This document shows positions 1-5,266 of a stretch of 6,238 nt of DNA, piece by piece. The stretch spans positions 1 to 6,238 of the forward strand of contig CAMDRY010000205.1 in the NCBI GenBank assembly GCA_945906975.1, written 5' to 3'. The translations under genes were made by a program, and so were the position numbers. The DNA comes from Bordetella parapertussis. GTDB taxonomy: Bacteria > Pseudomonadota > Gammaproteobacteria > Burkholderiales > SG8-39. The notes under the pieces are model-generated. The model had not been told where the DNA came from, did not search any database, and saw only the letters and a list, made by a program, of their open reading frames with translations. Position 1 is the stretch's first letter. Each line of letters opens with the position of its first letter.

Positions 1-1139
1 TTTTTCGGCAGGTCGGCACCGGCCTTGATCAGCGAGCGGATCGCCGTTGGCGCTGTATAAAACACGCTGACCTTGTGATCCTGGATCATCTTCCAGAAGC
101 GGCCGGCGTCCGGATAGACCGGCACACCCTCGAATACCACCTGGGTCGCCCCCGCTGCCAGGGGACCATAGGTGACGTAGGAATGACCGGTCACCCAGCC
201 GACGTCTGCGGTGCACCAGAACACATCGCTGGGCTTGTGATCGAACACCCACCTCATCGTCAGCATGGTCCACAACAGGTAACCCGCAGTCGAATGCTGA
301 ACGCCCTTGGGCTTGCCGGTCGAACCGGACGTATAAAGTATGAACAACGGGTGCTCGGCGTTGACCCAGGTCGGCTCGCAGGTATCGGCCTGGCCGCGGG
401 TTGCTTCTTCCCACCACAGGTCGCGACCGGGCGTCATGGCGATTTGAGACCCGGAGCGCTTGTACACCACCACCTTCTTGATTCCGGCGCAACCACCGAG
501 CGCGATACCCTCGTCGACCATGGGCTTGAGCGCGATTTCCTTGCCGCCGCGAAACTGGCCGTCGGCCGTTATCACCGCCACCGCGCCGGCATCGATAATG
601 CGTTCTTGCAGGCTCTTGGCGGAAAAACCGCCAAACACCACCGAATGCGTTGCCCCGATGCGCGCGCAGGCCTGCATCGCCACCACTGCCTGGATAGACA
701 TCGGCATATAAATAATGACCCGATCACCGGTCTTGATACCCATGGTTTTAAGGCCGTTGGCGAAGCGGCAAACCTCGTGATAAAGCTCCTGATAGGTGAT
801 CTTGGTCACCTTGCCGTCGTCTGCCTCGAAAATAATGGCGACCTTTTGCGGCGTGGTCTTGAGATGACGATCAAGGCAGTTGTACGAAGCGTTGAGCTCA
901 CCGTCGTAAAACCATTTAAAGAACGGCGCCTTGGACTCGTCCAGGGTCTTGGTGAAGGGCTTGCGCCACAGCAGGTGCTCGCGGGCAAGACGCGCCCAGA
1001 AACCCTCAAAGTCGCGCTCAGCCTCGTCGCACAGCGCCTTGTAGGCCGCCATGCCCGAAACATTTGCATTTTTTACAAACTCGGGCGACGGTGGGAAAAC
1101 ACGCGTTTCGCTCAGAACCGATTCAATGCCGCCTGACAT
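1..1139 (-). CDS. acs: Acetyl-CoA synthetase (AMP-forming), N-terminal part, cut by the window edge
   Basis: Cytoplasmic enzyme making acetyl-CoA from acetate, ATP and CoA through an acetyl-adenylate. About 379 residues are visible of the roughly 650 usual for the family. The C-terminal domain, with the catalytic and acetylated lysine, lies beyond the left edge. Seen directly: an N-terminal ACAS-type region containing [17 protein letters not shown]; the AMP-binding P-loop [11 protein letters not shown] at residues 269-279; and the Acs signature [15 protein letters not shown] at 307-321, followed by [10 protein letters not shown]. These motifs separate Acs from general acyl-CoA ligases. Propionyl-CoA synthetase (PrpE) is the main alternative, but the N-terminal and GWVTGHSY regions read better as Acs. 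The ATG at 1139 is well supported: AAAGGAG (1147-1153) lies 7 bases upstream. No frameshift is seen. The gene diverges from the acyl-CoA ligase at 1520. Confidence 0.95.
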   Translation of the reverse strand, partial: MSGGIESVLSETRVFPPSPEFVKNANVSGMAAYKALCDEAERDFEGFWARLAREHLLWRKPFTKTLDESKAPFFKWFYDGELNASYNCLDRHLKTTPQKVAIIFEADDGKVTKITYQELYHEVCRFANGLKTMGIKTGDRVIIYMPMSIQAVVAMQACARIGATHSVVFGGFSAKSLQERIIDAGAVAVITADGQFRGGKEIALKPMVDEGIALGGCAGIKKVVVYKRSGSQIAMTPGRDLWWEEATRGQADTCEPTWVNAEHPLFILYTSGSTGKPKGVQHSTAGYLLWTMLTMRWVFDHKPSDVFWCTADVGWVTGHSYVTYGPLAAGATQVVFEGVPVYPDAGRFWKMIQDHKVSVFYTAPTAIRSLIKAGADLPK

Positions 1140-1221
1140 GTGATCACTCCTTTGGGGGATTTCTATTCCGCCTGCCGCAGCCCGCTTTTACCCGGCCACA
1201 CCCAGGGTTCGCCAAGCCTTT

Positions 1222-1240
1222 GAACCGCATCAAACGGTTC
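1222..1240. promoter_or_regulatory. Perfect 6-bp inverted repeat (hairpin or operator) in the acs leader
   Basis: GAACCG at 1222-1227 and CGGTTC at 1235-1240 are exact reverse complements around a 7-base loop. If acs starts from one of the candidate promoters near 1270-1317, this element lies in its 5' untranslated leader, about 83 bases before the ATG. It could be an RNA hairpin or a protein-binding site. No U-run follows on the minus strand, so it is not an intrinsic terminator for acs. Confidence 0.35.
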
Positions 1241-1266
1241 GACACGCTTTTGATAACTCTGGACCC

Positions 1267-1285
1267 TTTGCCACAATTTCGCCAA
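1267..1285 (-). promoter_or_regulatory. Alternative sigma-54-like (-24/-12) element for acs
   Basis: On the minus strand TTGGCGAAATTGTGGCAAA contains GG (1282-1283), exactly 10 bases, then GC (1270-1271), which is the invariant spacing of sigma-54 promoters. TTGGC fits the -24 element well and TGGCA fits the -12 element (TTGCA) moderately. It overlaps the half-site array, so the match could simply be a by-product of those repeats. No enhancer-binding protein gene is in the window. Confidence 0.2.
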
Positions 1286-1287
1286 GA

Positions 1288-1317
1288 TATTTAGCAAGCT
1301 TTGGCAAAATTCGGCAA
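1288..1317 (-). promoter_or_regulatory. Candidate sigma-70 promoter for acs
   Basis: On the minus strand TTGCCG (1312-1317) is followed after 18 bases by TAAATA (1288-1293), a fair -35/-10 pair. The predicted start is near 1281, giving a leader of about 140 bases before the acs ATG at 1139. It lies inside the GCCAA/TTGGC array, so a bound regulator would cover it. This is a consensus-match call only. Confidence 0.3.
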
Positions 1318-1450
1318 CATCGGACTCGCATTGCGGGCTGTCACTCTTACATGAAGCTTACCTTGAGTAGCCCATAAAATTCAAGACTAATCCACGGTTT
1401 TATATGGCATTTCCCATAAAAACAGGACTCCGGTACGAGGTGGTATGTCG

Positions 1451-1468
1451 ATATCTTATATAAGATAT
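1451..1468. promoter_or_regulatory. Perfect 18-bp palindrome, probable operator of the acyl-CoA ligase gene
   Basis: ATATCTTATATAAGATAT is its own exact reverse complement. The right half is extended by a tandem copy of its arm: ATAAGAT at 1460-1466 is repeated directly at 1467-1473. It lies 51 bp before the ATG at 1520, where a repressor would cover a -10-like TATAAG (1466-1471). Short A+T-rich palindromes of this size are typical of dimeric repressors such as GntR- or TetR-type proteins. Which family binds here is inference, and no regulator gene is in the window. Confidence 0.55.
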
Positions 1469-1519
1469 AAGATAAGGTATGACGGCTTTCTTTAAACTCG
1501 CTTGGAACATACGCAGATC

Positions 1520-3148
1520 ATGAGCAAATTCCCACCCTTCCCCCTGTGGGACTGGGACATCCCCGAATATTTCAATATCGGCACCGCCTGCCTCGACGCG
1601 CACTTGGGCACACCCAAGGCCGGCCAGCCGGCAATCATTGTCGAAGACGACGAACTGGGCGTCACGCAGGCCACCTATGCCGAACTCGCGGCGCGCTCCT
1701 CGCGTTTCGCACAATTGCTGCGCAAGCTGGGCATCGCTGCGGGCGACCGGGTGCTCATCCGCCTGCCCAATTCGCTCGACTACCCGACTGCCTTTCTTGG
1801 CACGATGAAACGCGGCGCAATCAGCCTGCCGACCTCGACCCTGCTCACCCCCGAAGAGGTGCTCTACCTTGCAAAAGACTCGGGCGCACGCGTGCTGGTC
1901 ACCGACAAAAAGGCCTGGCGGCAACTTGCCCCAAAATTTGAGGCCGGCAACACCATCGAGTATGTGATTCTCTGCGGCCCGGGAGCGGTACTCGAGGCTT
2001 GCAATATCCGCTCACTCGATCTGGAATTCGAATTGGGCGAAATAAACGCCTGGGAAAAACCGCACGCCACACGCGCAGCAGACCCGGCGTATCTGGTTTA
2101 CACCTCGGGCACCACCGGCTACCCCAAAGGGGTGCTGCACGCGCACCGCTCGCTGCTCGGGCGCACGCCTGCGGCCGAATATTGGTTCGACTTCGACAAG
2201 TCGGGCAACGATCGCATCATGCACTCGGGCAAGTTCAACTGGACCTACGTGCTGGGCTCCGCAATGATGGACCCACTCTATCGCGGCAAAACCGTCATCG
2301 TCTACGAAGGCAAGAACGACGCCACCACCTGGCCGCGGCTGATCGCCAAGCATCAGGCAAGCATCTTCATCGGTGTGCCGACCATATTCCGCCAGATCAT
2401 CCAGAAAACCGGCTTCGTAAAAGAAGACGTGCCGACCTTGCGCCATTGCATGAGCGCGGGCGAGCATCTTTCGGACGAGATACTGTCGCTATGGCGCCAA
2501 CGCTTCGGGCGCGACATTTACGAGGCTGTCGGCATGTCCGAATTTTCCTATTACCTGTCGCAAAGCCTGCACCGCCCCATCCGTCCGGGCAGCGCCGGCT
2601 TTCCACAGCCCGGCCACGACATCAAGCTGCTAGACCCGGAAACGCTGCTGGAGGTCAAGGCCGGCGAAGAGGGCATGATCTGCGTGCCCGCCTCCGACCC
2701 CGGCCTGTTTTTATCCTACTGGAACCTGCCCGAAGAAACCGCCCGCCTCAAACACGACGGCTGGTTCTTCACCGGCGATTACGCGCGCTACGACGAGGAC
2801 GGCTACATCTGGTTCCTCGGCCGCAAAGACGACATCATCAAGAGCTTCGGCTACCGGGTTTCACCCTACGAAGTCGAACGCGTCATGAAGTCCCACCCGG
2901 CCGTTGCCGATTGCGCCTGCATCGGCGAAGAGCCCGAAAAAGACAAATTGCTGGTGGTGGCTTATGTGATCGTGCAACCGGGTGCAGACGTCACCCCGGA
3001 TGAACTGCTCGCCTTTGGCAAGGAACATCTCGCAGCCTACAAGGCGCCCAAGGCCGTTTATATCGCTGCCGATTTTCCGCGCACAAAAAATGGCAAGATC
3101 CTGCGCCGCGACATCAACCCTGCATTGACCACGGCGCGCTCAGGCTGA
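1520..3148 (+). CDS. Acyl-CoA ligase (AMP-forming), benzoate-CoA ligase / medium-chain acyl-CoA synthetase type
   Basis: Complete 542-residue cytoplasmic enzyme of the ANL superfamily. It activates a carboxylic acid with ATP to an acyl-adenylate and then transfers it to CoA. Motifs in order: P-loop YTSGTTGYPKG (194-204); substrate-pocket region HSGKFNWTYVLGSAMMDPLY; A5-type motif YEAVGMSE (334-341); TGD with the ribose-binding Asp at 420; hinge GRKDDIIKSFGYRVSPYEVE (434-453); and PRTKNGKILRRD with the catalytic lysine at 526. The hinge and lysine contexts fit the benzoate-CoA ligase/ACSM group. The acid used, aromatic or medium-chain, cannot be read from the sequence. The ATG at 1520 is preferred; an in-frame TTG at 1502 would add six residues. 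Neither has a good Shine-Dalgarno sequence. An 18-bp palindrome upstream suggests repressor control. It is divergent from acs. Confidence 0.9.
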   Translation: MSKFPPFPLWDWDIPEYFNIGTACLDAHLGTPKAGQPAIIVEDDELGVTQATYAELAARSSRFAQLLRKLGIAAGDRVLIRLPNSLDYPTAFLGTMKRGAISLPTSTLLTPEEVLYLAKDSGARVLVTDKKAWRQLAPKFEAGNTIEYVILCGPGAVLEACNIRSLDLEFELGEINAWEKPHATRAADPAYLVYTSGTTGYPKGVLHAHRSLLGRTPAAEYWFDFDKSGNDRIMHSGKFNWTYVLGSAMMDPLYRGKTVIVYEGKNDATTWPRLIAKHQASIFIGVPTIFRQIIQKTGFVKEDVPTLRHCMSAGEHLSDEILSLWRQRFGRDIYEAVGMSEFSYYLSQSLHRPIRPGSAGFPQPGHDIKLLDPETLLEVKAGEEGMICVPASDPGLFLSYWNLPEETARLKHDGWFFTGDYARYDEDGYIWFLGRKDDIIKSFGYRVSPYEVERVMKSHPAVADCACIGEEPEKDKLLVVAYVIVQPGADVTPDELLAFGKEHLAAYKAPKAVYIAADFPRTKNGKILRRDINPALTTARSG

Positions 3149-3188
3149 ACCTACGACAATTGCGGCGCATGCACCGATGTTTGAAATA

Positions 3189-3207
3189 GCCCAACGGGCG
3201 TGTTTTT
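3189..3207 (+). terminator. Weak candidate terminator after the acyl-CoA ligase gene
   Basis: GCCC (3189-3192) and GGGC (3196-3199) can pair across a 3-base loop and are followed after three bases by five T residues (3203-3207). It lies 41 bp after the ligase stop codon, between genes that point toward each other, where a terminator is expected. The 4-bp stem is short, so this is only a candidate. Confidence 0.3.
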
Positions 3208-3336
3208 CCAAAGTATTGCGGTAAAAGTATTTCTCGCATATTCGATCGCGAATTCGACGTTACCGGGTGAGATTCCTTTGGGGTAAAAGGGATCCCGGCT
3301 AACGCGGACACAATCCTCTTTCTAAAACACCCAAAG

Positions 3337-3642
3337 TCAGGCCCGTACCGCCTGGGCCACCAAACGCACTCCCAAGGCCGCACATACACGGTTGATCGTG
3401 TCAAAGCGCGGTTGCGCATCGGGCCGCAACGCCTTGTACAAGGCTTCGCGGGTGAGCCCGGAGGCCTTGGCAATTTCGCTCATGCCGCGCGCGCGGGCAA
3501 TGTCACCCAGGGCTGAGGCCAGCAAGGCTGGATCATTCGCCTGCATGATATCTGTCAGATAAGCTGCGACCGCCGTCTTGCTCCCCAGATACGGCGCTGC
3601 GTCAAATTCCGGCAGATCGGCCACCTTGATGCGTTTAGTCAT
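3337..3642 (-). CDS. Antitoxin of a type II toxin-antitoxin module (HigA-like, addiction module antidote family)
   Basis: Protein of 101 residues expected to bind and neutralise the toxin encoded just upstream and to repress their shared promoter. The N-terminal part contains a YLGSKTAVAAYL stretch typical of this antidote family. The C-terminal half is a Cro/C1-type helix-turn-helix: GMSEIAKASGLTREALYKAL, residues 53-72, then RFDTINRVCAALGV. The length fits the family. The ATG at 3642 is chosen because AAAGGA lies at proper spacing just upstream and the family's N-terminus (MTKRIKVADLPEFD) starts there; an in-frame TTG at 3660 would add six residues and overlap the toxin's end. The toxin stop is 14 bp upstream, so the two genes are surely co-transcribed. 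The Shine-Dalgarno here contrasts with the toxin, which has none. Confidence 0.88.
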   Translation of the reverse strand: MTKRIKVADLPEFDAAPYLGSKTAVAAYLTDIMQANDPALLASALGDIARARGMSEIAKASGLTREALYKALRPDAQPRFDTINRVCAALGVRLVAQAVRA

Positions 3643-3656
3643 TTCATTTCCTTTGT

Positions 3657-3950
3657 TCAATCCAGCAGCGAAGCCAGGGATTTGGCGCGCTTGATGTCAC
3701 GCTTCTGGCTGCGCTTGGAGCCGCCGGCCAGTAATACGATCACCTCGGAACCGCGTTGCACGAAATAAACACGCCACCCTGCGCCGACATGAATACGCAA
3801 CTCCGACACGCCCTCACCAACCGGCGCCACATCCCCCATCAAACCGAGCGCCATACGTTTGATGCGCGCGACCACCACGCCACGTACCGTCAAATCGGAA
3901 AGGCCGTCCAGCCATTCGGTGAATTCCGGCAGCGGCCGTATCGAGAACAT
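3657..3950 (-). CDS. Toxin of a type II toxin-antitoxin module (RelE/ParE superfamily, addiction module killer protein)
   Basis: Protein of 97 residues with the compact RelE/ParE fold signature. Seen: ELRIHVGAGWRVYF (50-63), the central strand pair with conserved Arg52, Arg60 and Tyr62, and LLAGGSKRSQKRDI (73-86), the basic C-terminal segment. This pattern marks the COG3657-like 'killer protein' subfamily, which pairs with the HigA-like antidote found downstream. RelE-type relatives cut ribosome-bound mRNA, while ParE-type relatives inhibit gyrase; the target of this subfamily cannot be decided from sequence. The toxin-before-antitoxin order is the HigBA order. The ATG at 3950 has no Shine-Dalgarno, but a strong promoter places the predicted transcript start exactly on its A. 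The gene is complete with no frameshift. Confidence 0.9.
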   Translation of the reverse strand: MFSIRPLPEFTEWLDGLSDLTVRGVVVARIKRMALGLMGDVAPVGEGVSELRIHVGAGWRVYFVQRGSEVIVLLAGGSKRSQKRDIKRAKSLASLLD

Positions 3951-3956
3951 GAAATA

Positions 3957-3985
3957 ATTGTAATCGTTCGATTACGGTCTGGCAA
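3957..3985 (-). promoter_or_regulatory. Strong sigma-70-type promoter of the toxin-antitoxin operon, predicted leaderless
   Basis: On the minus strand TTGCCA (3980-3985) and TACAAT (3957-3962) are separated by 17 bases, the optimal spacing, with five of six consensus bases in the -10 and four of six in the -35. Counting from the -10, the +1 position falls at 3950, the A of the toxin ATG. Between the -10 and the ATG there are only six bases and no ribosome-binding site, so the toxin is probably translated from a leaderless mRNA. Confidence 0.6.
3960..3975. promoter_or_regulatory. Operator-like inverted repeat in the toxin-antitoxin promoter
   Basis: GTAATCG (3960-3966) and CGATTAC (3969-3975) are exact reverse complements separated by two bases. 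The repeat fills most of the spacer and overlaps four bases of the -10 hexamer. This is where the helix-turn-helix antitoxin, or the toxin-antitoxin complex, would bind to shut off the operon. Autoregulation is established for this type of module; binding at this site is inferred. Confidence 0.65.
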
Positions 3986-4129
3986 GCGGGTTTTGCGGCG
4001 GTTCAGTCGCATTCCAGCGCCTAGACAGAGACTGAAAATGCCCACCTGGCGCGGGTTTCCAGCCTACACACCACAGTCAGTCTTCATTCCGGCCGCCGCC
4101 TCCTGGCGAACGAACGACCGCAGATGAAC
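3986..4129. repeat. Non-coding gap between the Bug relic and the toxin promoter, with one inverted repeat
   Basis: No gene is supported here. TTCAGTC (4002-4008) and GACTGAA (4030-4036) are exact reverse complements 21 bases apart, followed on the plus strand by AAAT. The arms could form a hairpin at the end of the Bug operon transcript or bind a protein. There is no convincing U-run on the minus strand, so termination is not clearly shown. Confidence 0.3.
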
Positions 4130-4285
4130 CTAATCCTGCGGTTCGATTTTCGCCTTTTTCACCGTGTCGGCCCAACGCGCCACCTCGCCGCGCACGCGCG
4201 CGGCGAAACCTTCGGGTGTGGATTTGGACGGGCGAATAGCCAGCGTCTGCAACCTCGCAATGACCCCGGTGCGGCACGGCAGGCT
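4130..4285 (-). pseudogene. Relic C-terminus of a second Bug/TctC-family receptor gene
   Basis: Directly after the TAA of the intact receptor gene, 51 further codons run in the same frame to a TAG at 4130-4132. From about the ninth codon they read like the end of a Bug protein: RLQTLAIRPSKSTPEGFAAR, then VRGEVARWADTVKKAKIEPQD. This aligns without gaps to the last 44 residues of the intact protein (ERLNTEG...TPEQFDAYIKSEIARWGAVVKAAG), sharing R-L, TPE, F, E, ARW, VK and A. STPE.FA...ARW is a hallmark of Bug C-termini. There is no start codon or ribosome-binding site of its own. It is a gene remnant rather than a functional peptide, left by loss of most of a tandem paralogue or by displacement of an older C-terminus. 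Confidence 0.7.
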
Positions 4286-5266
4286 TTAGTCCGCCTTCAT
4301 GCCCGCCGCCTTGACCACCGCTCCCCAGCGTGCAATTTCGCTTTTTATATATGCATCGAATTGCTCGGGTGTCCCGGCCGCGGAAATCGCCCCCTCCGTA
4401 TTGAGGCGTTCGAGCATTTCTTTCGACTGCATGATCTTGCGAATTTCGGCGTTAAGCCTTGCGACAATATCCTTGGGCGTTCCCACCGGCGCGACCACGC
4501 CGTACCACTGCGTGGCATCGAAGCCGGGCACCCCCGACTCGGCCACCGTGGGTATCTGCGCCAGCGCGGGAATGCGCTGCGGACTGGAAACACCCAGCGC
4601 ACGTATTCGTCCGGACTGCACATGTGGCATTACCGCCGGCGCACCGGTCATGGTCATCGATACCTGTCCGGCAATAAGGTCGGTCACAGAAGGTCCCGTC
4701 CCTTTGTAAGGCACGTGCACGATTTCAGTCTTGGTCTGCAGTTTGAAATACTCCACCGCGAGATGGGCCGCACTGCCGTTGCCGCCTGAGCTGTAATTGA
4801 GCTTGCCTGGATTGGCTTTGGCGTAGGCAATCAACTCCGTGACGTTCTTCACCGGCAGGGCCGGATGGACCACCAACACATTCGGCACCAAGGCGACCAT
4901 GCACACCGGCGTGAAGTCCCTGATCGGGTCGTAACTCAGCTTGGGATACAGGGCAACATTGACCGCCAGCGTGCCGATATGACCCATCAGCAGCGTGTAT
5001 CCATCGGCCGGCGCCTTCGCCGCGAGATCCGCGCCTATGGTGCCGCCCGCACCGCCGCGGTTGTCCACAAGCACTTGCTGCCCCCAGGCCTCTGATAATT
5101 TTTGCGCGAGTGAACGGCCGAGAATGTCGGTCGAACCGCCAGGCGGAAACGGAATGATCAGCCGGATGGGCTTGCTCGGATAGCTTTGTGCCCGCAGCGT
5201 TACAGGCGCAAGGACAAGCGCCGCCAGCACCACGCCGGCGGTAAGGATGGTGCGATGCCCTTTCAT
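4286..5266 (-). CDS. Bug/TctC-family periplasmic solute-binding receptor
   Basis: Complete 326-residue protein, the usual length of the family. A signal peptide is clear: basic start MKGHR, hydrophobic core to about residue 22, likely cleavage after Ala26 (LRA/QSYPSKP), so it acts in the periplasm. Family hallmarks: PIRLIIPFPPGGSTD (33-47), the first ligand-binding loop; DNRGGAGGTIGAD (68-80), the second; then NYSSGGNGSAAHLAVEYF, VPYKGTGPS, and a C-terminal TPEQF...ARWG region. Bug proteins bind carboxylates, amino acids, nicotinate and other small ligands. A few serve TctAB transporters, but most are orphan receptors, and no tctA or tctB is visible here. The ATG at 5266 overlaps the CoA-transferase stop by 4 bp (ATGA), and GGAAAGG lies upstream, so translation is probably coupled. 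The ligand is unknown. Confidence 0.93.
   Translation of the reverse strand: MKGHRTILTAGVVLAALVLAPVTLRAQSYPSKPIRLIIPFPPGGSTDILGRSLAQKLSEAWGQQVLVDNRGGAGGTIGADLAAKAPADGYTLLMGHIGTLAVNVALYPKLSYDPIRDFTPVCMVALVPNVLVVHPALPVKNVTELIAYAKANPGKLNYSSGGNGSAAHLAVEYFKLQTKTEIVHVPYKGTGPSVTDLIAGQVSMTMTGAPAVMPHVQSGRIRALGVSSPQRIPALAQIPTVAESGVPGFDATQWYGVVAPVGTPKDIVARLNAEIRKIMQSKEMLERLNTEGAISAAGTPEQFDAYIKSEIARWGAVVKAAGMKAD

Larger units (their letters stand above)
1267..1318. promoter_or_regulatory. Nearly symmetric array of four GCC(A)/(T)GGC half-sites upstream of acs
   Basis: Reading the plus strand, GCC occurs in TTTGCCA (1267-1273) and TTTCGCCAA (1277-1285), then GGC in TTTGGCAAA (1300-1308) and TTCGGCAA (1310-1317). 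The two left units are 11 bp apart and the two right units 10 bp apart. The pairs are arranged almost symmetrically around position 1293. The inner pair, GCCAA 1281-1285 and TTGGC 1301-1305, is an exact inverted repeat. Spacing close to one helical turn on one DNA face suggests cooperative binding by a dimeric regulator. The regulator is not identifiable from this window. Confidence 0.45.
1140..1519. other. Divergent intergenic control region between acs and the acyl-CoA ligase gene
   Basis: This 380-bp stretch has no convincing gene. It is more A+T-rich than its surroundings, particularly from about 1240 to 1480, as expected for a promoter region. It contains a hairpin (1222-1240), a cluster of GCCAA/TTGGC half-sites (1267-1318) with one further copy at 1208-1216, two candidate promoters pointing to acs, an 18-bp palindrome (1451-1468), and a direct repeat CCCATAAAA (1371-1379 and 1413-1421). 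A clear sigma-70 promoter for the rightward gene could not be assigned. One weak option is TTGAGT at 1363-1368 with ACTAAT 17 bases downstream. Confidence 0.7.

Noticed and set aside
75..1136. Long open frame of 353 codons on the plus strand
   Set aside because: It lies wholly antisense to acs, whose conserved motifs are unmistakable on the minus strand. The plus-strand translation is rich in His, Arg and Gly and shows no family motif.
1502..1519. TTG at 1502 as the start of the acyl-CoA ligase
   Set aside because: It would add six residues without a ribosome-binding site. The ATG at 1520 is the simpler start, although its own Shine-Dalgarno is also weak.
3114..3473. Minus-strand frame of 119 codons crossing the ligase 3' end, the spacer and the antitoxin
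   Set aside because: It overlaps the antitoxin in another frame and the ligase antisense, and shows no recognisable domain or ribosome-binding site.
3643..3660. TTG at 3660 as the antitoxin start
   Set aside because: The ATG at 3642 has AAAGGA at proper spacing and gives the expected family N-terminus.
3337..3950. Toxin-antitoxin genes as part of a transposon or prophage
   Set aside because: No transposase, integrase, terminal inverted repeats or target-site duplications could be seen around the pair.
3756..4127. Plus-strand frame of 123 codons opposite the toxin and its promoter
   Set aside because: It is antisense to the toxin and promoter, and its composition is that of a shadow frame.
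4124..4789. Plus-strand frame of 221 codons opposite the receptor gene
   Set aside because: It is antisense to the well-supported Bug receptor and its relic, with no family motif.
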